A stretch of DNA of 53,902 nucleotides from contig JAAVZO010000023.1 of the NCBI GenBank assembly GCA_022791685.1, positions 1 to 53,902 of the forward strand, read 5' to 3'. A model generated the notes under the pieces. It was not told the origin of the DNA. It made no database searches and saw only the letters and a program-made list of their open reading frames with translations. Shown one piece after another: positions 17,146 to 24,231 of the stretch. The position numbers and the translations under genes are program-made. Every line of letters begins with the position of its first letter. Position 1 is the stretch's first letter. This stretch comes from Clostridiales bacterium (GTDB lineage Bacteria > Bacillota > Clostridia > Oscillospirales > CAG-272).

Positions 17146-17728
17146 TTATCTAAACCCGCACGAGTATTTCAACGAGTCTTCAATCATAATGTCGCAGTCC
17201 ATGAGCCCGTCGATATCGTCGGCGAGATTGCCGTCGAGCAAAAGCCGCTTAAGCTGCGTCAGCGTCAATATCGGCTCGATATCGGTGATATCGTTTCCGG
17301 CGATGTACAGCTCTTCAAGCTTCGTTAGGTTCGAAAGCGGGCTTATATCGGTGATTCTGTTGCCTGATAAATTTAGATATTTCAGCTTTGTGAGTCCGGA
17401 AAGCGGTGAAATGTCGGCTATCCGATTGTCCCCGAGGTGGAGATATTTCAGCTTTGTGAATGCTGCAAGTGGGGTTATATCCTTGATTCCGCAATCTCTT
17501 AGGTGCAGCTTCGTTATACCGTCAAAATCGGAAATGTACAGCTCCCCGTCATATTTATCGATGACCTGACGCAGCTCACGCTCAAGGTTTTCATCGGCGA
17601 TAATCATTTATTTCAAGCGGAGTTTTGTTGGCATCATCGGCAGTCTCGTCTGACTCGCAGGCGGCAAAACTTAAAAATGCAAAAACAAGTATAAGCAGCA
17701 GCGATATGATACGGTTAAACTTTGTCAT
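17146..17728 (-). pseudogene. Frameshifted LRR lipoprotein gene
   Basis: Two overlapping frames make one broken gene. Frame 1 starts at ATG 17728 behind GGAGGAA and encodes a lipoprotein signal peptide (LLLILVFAFLSFAAC, lipobox Cys24) and linker, then stops at 17591 after ...NKTPLEINDYRR. Frame 2 (17607-17146) encodes the rest: IIADENLERELRQVIDKYDGEL, the same N-cap as in the neighbouring paralogs, four full 22-residue LRRs and a tail. Frame 2 has no ribosome binding site and a TAA directly before its ATG. Removing one base in the AAATAAA run (17607-17613) fuses the frames into ...PLEIMIIADENL. Either a true mutation, phase variation at the A-rich run, or an assembly error. Confidence 0.85.
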
Positions 17729-17752
17729 GATGTATTCCTCCGTGTGTTCAGA

Positions 17753-18739
17753 TTATTGCTCAGACGCTTTCTCCGGTAAAAGGTCGATATGTATCAAGCT
17801 TGTGTAGGAATCGAGCGGCGTTAGGTCGGTGATATCGTTGTTCGACAGGTCGAGGTATTCGAGCTGTGTTAGATTTACGAGTGACGGAATTACAGATATT
17901 TCGTTGCCAGCGAGATATACTGCGCGTAGACTCGGTATATCATTAATTATGGAGATATCAGTGATTTTGTTGTCGCTAAGCGACAGCGTTTCAAGGTACG
18001 GATGATTTGTAAATGGTGGGATAATTGATATTTCGTTGTTCGCAAATGCGACATATTCGAGCGCTGGAAGTTCCGTGAGCGGCGAAATATCGGTAATACC
18101 GTTGCCGCTGCCATTGATCGAGGTCAAGCCTGTGAGTCCAGAAATAGGTGTAATATCGGTAACATTCGTTCTGTCAAAGTTGAGCATTACGAGGTTTGAT
18201 AGGCTTTTTACAGCTTTTAGGCTGCCTATGGGATTTTCCGAAATCGTGAGAAACTGCAAATTTTGCAGTTTCGCAAGCGGTGAAATGTCGGTGATATTAT
18301 TGCCTGAAAGGTCGAGCCGCTCAAGTGCAGTTAAGTGAGTGAGCATGGAGATATCGCTTATTTCGTTATAAGCTATATGCAGCAGCTTTAGGCTCGAGAG
18401 GTACGCAAGCGGTGAAATATAACTGATGTTGTTGTAGGCTATATTGAGCCGCTGCAAGTTCACGAGCGCGGATAGCGGCGTTAGGTCGGTGATGTCGCAA
18501 TCGGTGAGGTTGAGGTGGACAATTCCGTCAAAGTCAGTGACGAGCAGCGCGCCTTCCGGCTTATCGATAGCTTCTCGCAGTGCCGCTTCGAGGCTCACGT
18601 CGGCGATTATGAGCTCGCCAGTATCAGGGTCGACAATGCTGTCGTATGGGATGTCCGGCAGCGATTCACTGCTCTCGCAGGATGATAATATAGCACAGCA
18701 CGACAATATCAAAACAAGCGCAAACATAAGCTTTTTCAT
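17753..18739 (-). CDS. Internalin-type LRR lipoprotein
   Basis: A 328-residue lipoprotein: signal peptide with lipobox LSSC (Cys21), then a spacer PDIPYDSIVDPDTGELIIADV and the N-cap LEAALREAIDKPEGALLVTDFDG. Ten full 22-residue LRRs and one partial follow. Anchored to the outer face of the membrane and displayed as a short solenoid. The spacer is almost identical, in protein and in DNA, to that of the upstream gene at 18770-20065, so the two are recent duplicates that differ in repeat number and content. GGGAGGA precedes the ATG, and the 30 bases before both starts are also alike. Confidence 0.9.
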   Translation of the reverse strand: MKKLMFALVLILSCCAILSSCESSESLPDIPYDSIVDPDTGELIIADVSLEAALREAIDKPEGALLVTDFDGIVHLNLTDCDITDLTPLSALVNLQRLNIAYNNISYISPLAYLSSLKLLHIAYNEISDISMLTHLTALERLDLSGNNITDISPLAKLQNLQFLTISENPIGSLKAVKSLSNLVMLNFDRTNVTDITPISGLTGLTSINGSGNGITDISPLTELPALEYVAFANNEISIIPPFTNHPYLETLSLSDNKITDISIINDIPSLRAVYLAGNEISVIPSLVNLTQLEYLDLSNNDITDLTPLDSYTSLIHIDLLPEKASEQ

Positions 18740-18769
18740 AATTACATCCTCCCATCGGCGATTTCAGCT

Positions 18770-20065
18770 TTAGTTTGTAATTAAGTCTTTAAGATTCGGA
18801 AGGTTCTCAATCGGCTTCAGCGTGTCGATGTCATTTCCACTTATGTCGAGCGTTGAAAGCTTTTCAAGGCTCGCAAGCGGCGAGATGTCTGTAATATTGT
18901 TATTTGCAATTTGCAGCTTAATAAGCTTCATGAGGCTTGATAGCGGCACAAGATCGCTGATTGCATTGTTGCTGATATAGAGCCAAGCCAGCTGTGCCAG
19001 CCCTGAGAGCGGCGTTAGGTCGCTGATTTGGTTGTATTCAAGTTCAAGCGTTTGCAGTTCGGAAAGGTTCGCGAGCGGAGTTAGGTCATTGATTTGATTT
19101 TTTCCAAGATAGAGGTCTTTCAACTGTGTAAGACCCGCAAGCGGTGTAATATCACTGATTTGGTTTACGGCAAGTGTGAGCCAAGTAAGCTGCGTCAGCT
19201 CAGAAAGCGGAGTTAGATCGCTGATTTGATTTCCAGAGATGAAGAGCCAAGTAAGCTGCGTTAGCTCTTTGAGCGGCGTTAGGTCTTTGATTTTGTTGCC
19301 GCTGAGATAGATATTAGTCAGCTGCGTAAGCTTCGACAGCGGTTTGATATTGCTGATTTGGTTGTATTCAATCTCTATACCTTTTAGCTGTGTGAGCTTT
19401 GCGAGTGGTTTTATGCTGCTGATTTGATTGTTTCCAATACAGAGCAAAGTTATCTGTTTGAGAGACGCAAGCGGAGCTATATTGCTGATTTGGTTGTTGT
19501 TGAGAAGGAGAATATTAAGCTGCTTCAGTCCCGAAAGCGGCTTTATGTTGCTGATTTGATTGTTGTAAAGAAATAGGTTTTCAAGCTGTGTAAGCTTCGA
19601 CAGCGGCTTGATATCGGTGATGTTGTTGTCTGCGAGGTCGAGCGATTCAAGTGCGGTGAGCTTCGCGAGCGGCTTTATGTCGGTGATGCCGTTATTCGCA
19701 AGCTGAAGAGATGTAATGCTTGTCATACTCGCAAGCGGCGTTAGGTCAGTTATGTTATTGCCCGAAAGGTCGAGACTCCAAAGATTCTTGAACGCTGAGA
19801 GAACGGAAATATCAGTTATATTTTTATCTGTCAGCGTTAGAAATGTTTTTTCCTCAAAATCGCTTATCAGCAGCGCGCCTTCCGGCTTATTGATATCTTC
19901 CCGCAGTGCCGCTTCGAGGTTCGCGTCGAAGATTATAAGCTCGCCGGTATCAGGGTCGACAATGCTGTCGTATGGGATGTCCGGCAGCGATTCGTCGCTC
20001 TCGCAGGCTGATAGCATAACGCAGCACGACAATATCAAAACGAACATTAGTATTAGCTTCTTCAT
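18770..20065 (-). CDS. Internalin-type LRR lipoprotein
   Basis: A 431-residue lipoprotein with lipobox LSAC (Cys21), the spacer PDIPYDSIVDPDTGELII, an N-cap (FDANLEAALREDINKPEGALL) and about 15 full 22-residue LRRs plus a cap. Several repeats are near copies of each other (NQISNIKPLS, NQISDLTPLS), a sign of recent expansion by recombination. ATG 20065 is chosen over an upstream in-frame start at 20107 because AGGAGGAT sits nine bases before it and the signal peptide begins there. It follows the phosphoesterase gene by 28 bases and is probably co-transcribed with it. Confidence 0.92.
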   Translation of the reverse strand: MKKLILMFVLILSCCVMLSACESDESLPDIPYDSIVDPDTGELIIFDANLEAALREDINKPEGALLISDFEEKTFLTLTDKNITDISVLSAFKNLWSLDLSGNNITDLTPLASMTSITSLQLANNGITDIKPLAKLTALESLDLADNNITDIKPLSKLTQLENLFLYNNQISNIKPLSGLKQLNILLLNNNQISNIAPLASLKQITLLCIGNNQISSIKPLAKLTQLKGIEIEYNQISNIKPLSKLTQLTNIYLSGNKIKDLTPLKELTQLTWLFISGNQISDLTPLSELTQLTWLTLAVNQISDITPLAGLTQLKDLYLGKNQINDLTPLANLSELQTLELEYNQISDLTPLSGLAQLAWLYISNNAISDLVPLSSLMKLIKLQIANNNITDISPLASLEKLSTLDISGNDIDTLKPIENLPNLKDLITN

Positions 20066-20093
20066 AATTGCATATCCTCCTATCGACGCGATT

Positions 20094-21269
20094 TCAGATT
20101 TTCTCAATGCGTCCGTTATACCAGCCGTTCACGCTGCCGCGCTTAACAAAATATTTTTGCACGCCGTCTGGACACATATCAGCTGTATTTGCAAAATCAG
20201 CGATAAGCGCAAGCGTATCTCCGGCTTCGACTGGAAGCTTATAGTCGGTGTAATCATTGCAGTGCGTGTCGTCACGAATGTAACTGTCAGGCAGCCACAT
20301 ACGACGGCTGGTCGATACGTGTTCGATATATGCGTATCCATTCAAGCGTTCGAGCAGCTTTATCTGATTGTCGGCCCAACTTATATTGATGGGATCATCA
20401 GAGGCGGACTGCGCGTCAAGTGCGCGGTAGAGCGGCAGCTCATCGGTACTCATGTGCGTTATATTATCAATATCGCAGCCAGTTTCTGGAATTATCACAA
20501 GATTCAGCTGTCCGAAGGTCTTTATACCACAGCCGCCGTCAATTGATATTATATGCTTCTTGCGATTGATTATCGGATTTAGCTGCATGATACTGCCGTC
20601 ATACAGCGATACAGGCCAATGTCCGACTATCACGTATTTGTCGAATGTAATGCTGGTTTTGTTCATGAAGTTATCGTATTTCAGCAAATCGAATAACCCA
20701 TACTTTGCATTGTCGGAAACCATACGCTCACGCAGTCCGCCGTGTACAAATATGTAGTCCTGTGTCTCAACTATCGTCGGAAGACTCGCAAGGAAGTCAA
20801 ACTCTGTGTGAAAATGCGAAATTACCTTATCCTTGACCGCGAGAACATCGGTTGGGCTTGTGCAGAGTATACCGAGCTCGCGCGTCATGTCGTCAAAAAG
20901 CGTTGACCACGACCTTTTTCGCATACTGTTGAGATAATCGACAAACTCCTGCGCGTTCGATTCGCAGAGGTCGTTTATCATATGCAGCCGCCAAGCGTCG
21001 ACGTTGCCGATCAGACAAATAACGTCGCGCTCAGATGAAAGCCGCATTAGAAACCGCAATGTATCAATGCTATGCGGACCCTTTTCGATGATATCGCCAA
21101 CGACGACAAGTACATCGTCGCGGCAGTATCCGGCGCGGTCGAGCACGCGCTTCAGGCGGTCGCAGTGACCGTGAATGTCGCTGGTAACGAGTATCCGCCG
21201 ACCGCGCGGCAGCTCGATACGTTCGATTTTTACTTCTGGCAATCTCATTACAGTAACCTCATCATCCAT
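20094..21269 (-). CDS. PPP-type metallophosphoesterase
   Basis: A 391-residue protein. The N-terminal ~260 residues are a calcineurin-like phosphoesterase: SDIHGH (Asp31, His33), GDIIEKG (Asp59), GNVD (89-91), VHGG and VVGHWPV. The usual motif 3 is GNH[DE]; here the catalytic His is Val90, so the general-acid role is missing or taken over. The C-terminal ~110 residues are beta-rich and look SH3-like (LPVEAGDTLALIADF, NGWYNGRIEKI). Such proteins act on phosphoproteins or dinucleotide polyphosphates; the substrate is unknown. AGGAAG lies six bases before the ATG and is partly inside a hairpin (21279-21319). The gene stands directly upstream of the LRR array. Confidence 0.85.
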   Translation of the reverse strand: MDDEVTVMRLPEVKIERIELPRGRRILVTSDIHGHCDRLKRVLDRAGYCRDDVLVVVGDIIEKGPHSIDTLRFLMRLSSERDVICLIGNVDAWRLHMINDLCESNAQEFVDYLNSMRKRSWSTLFDDMTRELGILCTSPTDVLAVKDKVISHFHTEFDFLASLPTIVETQDYIFVHGGLRERMVSDNAKYGLFDLLKYDNFMNKTSITFDKYVIVGHWPVSLYDGSIMQLNPIINRKKHIISIDGGCGIKTFGQLNLVIIPETGCDIDNITHMSTDELPLYRALDAQSASDDPINISWADNQIKLLERLNGYAYIEHVSTSRRMWLPDSYIRDDTHCNDYTDYKLPVEAGDTLALIADFANTADMCPDGVQKYFVKRGSVNGWYNGRIEKI

Positions 21270-21278
21270 CGTATACTT

Positions 21279-21319
21279 CCTATCAAACCAGCAGTCTGCG
21301 ACCTGCTATGTTTGATAGG
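21279..21319 (-). promoter_or_regulatory. Hairpin covering the phosphoesterase ribosome binding site
   Basis: CCTATCAAAC (21319-21310 on the minus strand) pairs perfectly with GTTTGATAGG (21288-21279), and an inner AGCAG/CTGCT pair extends it. The last AGG of the stem is the beginning of the AGGAAG ribosome binding site (21281-21276). Folded, it would hide part of the site. Confidence 0.6.
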
Positions 21320-21327
21320 CGCTAAAC
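21299..21327 (-). repeat. Dispersed repeat, copy B
   Basis: Minus-strand match (27 of 29 bases) to copy A at 15484-15512. In this copy the downstream flank adds a second GTTTGATAGG, creating the hairpin at 21279-21319. Confidence 0.75.
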
Positions 21328-21354
21328 TAACGGCGGCAGGTACACAAACCTTGA

Positions 21355-22968
21355 CTATCGGTCCAGGGGCAAGCCCCTGGTGGCTCGGGACATTATGCGG
21401 TCGTAGGATAAGCCGAATTTTTCGGCTATGTCGCGTGCGTATGACTTGCCGTCCGGCTTCGCACGAATTATCTCAAAACTGCGCTCACCGCCACCGTGTA
21501 TGCCCGCAACAAGCGTGTCTATCGGTACTCCGCCCTCAGCGGAACACTTCGCGTTGATCTCGTCGAGCTGGCTCGAGAGCTCGTGCAGGTGCGTCGAGAA
21601 CAGGCAGCGGCAGCCGATCATCGAGAAGCCTGTGAGCACCTCCGACGCGATGTACGACGCTTCGTATGAGCCGGTCGAGCTGAACGACTCGTCGAGCAGT
21701 ATCAGGCTGTATTTGTCGAGCGTGTCGAATATTTTATTCAGACGGTCGCACTCCTCGCCGAGGCGGCCCTTTTCAATTGCGCCGTCGCCTTCGCTTCCGG
21801 TCGGAAAATGCGTGTATATCGCGGTTACCGGCGAGATTACGGCGTAGTCGGCGGGTACGGGCAGTCCGAGCTGCGCGAGCGCTTGCGTTTGACCGACGGC
21901 GCAGGTGATGACCGACTTACCGCCGCGGTTAGGTCCGGTGAGGACGTAGATTTTCGCGTTCTCGTCGAAGTTGATGTCATTTTTTACCATCTTCGAGTCG
22001 ACCTTCAACGCAACACACGGGTTGTAGATTCCCTTGATGTTGAACTCGCGCGCGTCTATGTCGGCGATTTCCGGCTTTACAAGGCTCATTCCGCGCGATT
22101 TCAGTGCGAGCAGCAGGTGCTGTGCCTTTGTGAGAAACTCGATCTCGGGCATTATGCGGAGTAAGAAGTCGGTGTTAGAGAGAACGTACGACTGCACGAG
22201 CTGTCTCCACTGTCTCACGTCGGCTTTGAATATGTCGTTCATTGCGTTGTTGAATGCGTTCGTGAAGGCGATCTTCGCGTTGTCGGTGTTCGAGCGTGTG
22301 TACGGCACGAGCGGCGCGATACAGGTGTAGTCGTCGTCCTTGAAGTCCATGCGCAGGATCTTGTCGATGACCTTGCCTGACTTGAACTGCTCGGCGTTAA
22401 GGCTGACGACTCCTGCGTCTACCGGTCGGAATTCGCTGTCTAAGTTTACGCCGACGGTTATCGACTTAACATCGTGCACCTTCGCGGTGAGCTCGCCCAG
22501 CTGCTTGTTGAGGTTGCGGTAGTACTCGCTCTCCGAAAGCTCAGTGACCGTCTCGGTCATGCGCTTGAACGCGGACGATTTCACGTTGCCTTTGACCGAC
22601 TGGAAGCCCTTCGCAAGCCGCGACACGATGTCGATGTACAGCTCGATTTCGGTTATGCTGTAGAGGTAGTTCTTGCCAACCTCAGTTTCGGATTTGATTT
22701 GGCGCAGCTCTATGATGTCGTTGAGCAGCTTCAGCGTGCTTTTGAGTGTGTCGACGATTGTCGGGTTTTCGAGCATATCGTTCATTGTGTCGATACGATA
22801 TTCGATAGTCGCTTTGTCGGTCGTGAAGTAGTCAGCGAGGTTGGAATTTTTTAGGTCGATAAGGAAGTCGAGCCCTAACTCGGCGATCACTTCGTCGGAT
22901 ATATTAACGCGCTGCTCAGGTGTATCCTCTCCGTTCGGATACAGCAGGCTAAATGTAGAATCAAGCAT
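21355..22968 (-). CDS. Stand-alone MutS-type ATPase
   Basis: A 537-residue MutS-family protein with only the helical lever/clamp-like region (about 30-330) and the C-terminal ATPase. Walker A is GPNRGGKS (345-352), followed by CAVGQTQALAQLGLPVPA, the GDGAIEKGRLGEE signature and Walker B LILLDESFSST (Asp426-Glu427), then the STHLHEL sensor. The mismatch-recognition domain of MutS1 and the Smr nuclease of MutS2 are absent. Such proteins are common in gut Clostridia without an assigned role. The stop codon lies next to a GC palindrome (21363-21380), so the last residues (RGLPLDR) come from repeat-like sequence. It follows the PHP gene by about 30 bases. Confidence 0.88.
   Translation of the reverse strand: MLDSTFSLLYPNGEDTPEQRVNISDEVIAELGLDFLIDLKNSNLADYFTTDKATIEYRIDTMNDMLENPTIVDTLKSTLKLLNDIIELRQIKSETEVGKNYLYSITEIELYIDIVSRLAKGFQSVKGNVKSSAFKRMTETVTELSESEYYRNLNKQLGELTAKVHDVKSITVGVNLDSEFRPVDAGVVSLNAEQFKSGKVIDKILRMDFKDDDYTCIAPLVPYTRSNTDNAKIAFTNAFNNAMNDIFKADVRQWRQLVQSYVLSNTDFLLRIMPEIEFLTKAQHLLLALKSRGMSLVKPEIADIDAREFNIKGIYNPCVALKVDSKMVKNDINFDENAKIYVLTGPNRGGKSVITCAVGQTQALAQLGLPVPADYAVISPVTAIYTHFPTGSEGDGAIEKGRLGEECDRLNKIFDTLDKYSLILLDESFSSTGSYEASYIASEVLTGFSMIGCRCLFSTHLHELSSQLDEINAKCSAEGGVPIDTLVAGIHGGGERSFEIIRAKPDGKSYARDIAEKFGLSYDRIMSRATRGLPLDR
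21363..21380. repeat. CCAGGGGC-AA-GCCCCTGG palindrome
   Basis: A perfect 8-bp inverted repeat around AA at the extreme 3' end of the MutS-type gene, coding for part of its C-terminus. A GGGC-AA-GCCC core also occurs at 24136-24145 in the uxaC leader, which suggests a common short palindromic repeat of this genome. Confidence 0.55.
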
Positions 22969-22998
22969 TTTATGTTCCCTTTCTGAAGGTTGGTGGTA

Positions 22999-23802
22999 TT
23001 ATCCTATTTGTTTGCTTATCATCTGCCCAGCTTCTTCAAAGCCGGCAGCTATGTCTTTCGCGGTGTGTGCGTCTGAGCCGAGCGTCAGCCTCGTGCCGCT
23101 GCAGTCGAAATATAACCGCAGCAGGTCCGCGTCCGGCATGAATTTGCGCTTCCCTTCCGGTATGCTCGCTTTTCTCAGGCAGGAGGTGTTGACCTCGAGC
23201 GCGATACCGTTCTCTATTATAATATGGAAAAGCTCCCGCCACGCAGTTTCGTGCTTCATGAAATCGTAGTCGATACCGTCGTTTGCGAAGTAACGTCCCA
23301 TATAGGTTATGTGTGCGAGCGTGTCTATTTTGGGAAAACGCGCGATTTCGCAAAGCTCGCTGATGTTGCGTCGTGCAAGCCAGTCGATGTGCTCTGGTGT
23401 CATTTCCGTGTAGCGCAGAAATGCAAAGTCTGGATACCCGCGCAGGTTGTGCAGCGAGCCGATGACGAAATCGAATCCGCATTCGTCAATAAGCGCAGTT
23501 GCTTCGTCCGGTCTCACGTGCGGTTCGCCGAGCTCGATACCGTAGTTGATCTTGATTTTTCCGGAATACTTCTTCTTTGCCGCGAGGATGTCGGCGCGGA
23601 TCTCATCCTTCGGGTATGGTTCATATATTCCGTCGAGAATATCGTCGATATCGCAGTGGTCACATATGGCGATCTCGGAAAGCCCACGTTCGATCGCTGT
23701 TTTTACGATAACGTCGATCTCGGCTGTCCCGTCCTTCGCTCCGTCGAACGAATATTTCGAGTGCATATGCAAATCGTGTTTTTTTAGCTCCTGAATATTC
23801 AA
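22999..23802 (-). CDS. PHP-domain histidinol-phosphatase-like protein
   Basis: A 267-residue PHP phosphoesterase. Metal ligands are visible: His12 and His14 (DLHMHSKYSFDG), AICDHCD, YGIELGEPH, GSLHNL, LAHITYM and the closing GSDAH near 243. It resembles HisK/YtvP-type histidinol phosphatases, but no histidine genes are near, so another small phosphate ester is equally likely. The start is a TTG at 23802 with GGGAGA seven bases upstream; no in-frame ATG lies closer. First gene of the minus-strand run towards MutS. Confidence 0.88.
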   Translation of the reverse strand: MNIQELKKHDLHMHSKYSFDGAKDGTAEIDVIVKTAIERGLSEIAICDHCDIDDILDGIYEPYPKDEIRADILAAKKKYSGKIKINYGIELGEPHVRPDEATALIDECGFDFVIGSLHNLRGYPDFAFLRYTEMTPEHIDWLARRNISELCEIARFPKIDTLAHITYMGRYFANDGIDYDFMKHETAWRELFHIIIENGIALEVNTSCLRKASIPEGKRKFMPDADLLRLYFDCSGTRLTLGSDAHTAKDIAAGFEEAGQMISKQIG

Positions 23803-23833
23803 GCAAATTCTCCCTTAATTATGTTCTCTTTAT

Positions 23834-23862
23834 ATTTTAACACATTTCTGCCTCAACTACAA
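23834..23862 (-). promoter_or_regulatory. Promoter of the PHP-MutS unit
   Basis: Minus strand TTGTAG (23862-23857), 17-base spacer, TGt, TAAAAT (23839-23834). Weaker than the divergent uxaC promoter 30 bases away. Confidence 0.5.
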
Positions 23863-23891
23863 GTATATTCGATAAACTTTTTTAAATAATC

Positions 23892-23920
23892 TTGAAATTT
23901 TAACAGTTATGTGTTATAAT
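23892..23920 (+). promoter_or_regulatory. Promoter of the uxaC unit
   Basis: TTGAAA (23892-23897), 17-base spacer, TGt, TATAAT (23915-23920). The start codon is more than 300 bases downstream, leaving a long leader. Confidence 0.85.
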
Positions 23921-23925
23921 AGGAG

Positions 23926-24222
23926 TGTAATAAATATTATTTAGCTGTAATTGCTTGTTTGCAATTGCTGATAGGGCACGCGATGTAGTTTACGTATGTT
24001 TTTTACTATCGTGTCCCACGACGTTTGTTTACATTATTTGCCAGCGTGGAGCTGGTTTGCAGCTGCTACGCCGTAATGAAGTTTGCAGTCCGACATCTGC
24101 GGATGTCGGGTCGCCAATCTCACCGCCGGCTAACGGGGGCAAGCCCACTCCGCTGCATATTGTGCCTTACTGACATAGGGTAATACTGCTTAATTTAAAT
24201 AAAAATAAATTTGAGGAGAATT
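23926..24222 (+). promoter_or_regulatory. Long structured leader of uxaC
   Basis: About 300 non-coding bases between the promoter and uxaC hold a series of stem-loops: AATTGC-TTGTTT-GCAATT; an imperfect GGGCACG...CGTGTCCC; GCGTGGAGCTG with CAGCTGCTACGC (24046-24072 area); CCGACATC-TGCG-GATGTCGG (24090-24109); GGGC-AA-GCCC near 24136. No known riboswitch consensus was recognised, and no clear terminator. It may be a regulatory RNA or a pile-up of repeats. Confidence 0.5.
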
Positions 24223-24231
24223 TTGTCAATC

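Noticed and set aside
17146-17607. Reading 17607-17146 as an intact cytosolic LRR gene
   Set aside because: There is no ribosome binding site at 17607, while the frame just upstream carries a ribosome binding site and a lipoprotein signal; the paralogs show that the two belong together.
15527-20065. Regular 66-base spacing of similar sequence, resembling a CRISPR or minisatellite array
   Set aside because: The period is 22 codons of in-frame LRRs and the units diverge at third positions; it is protein repetition, with no spacers and no cas genes.
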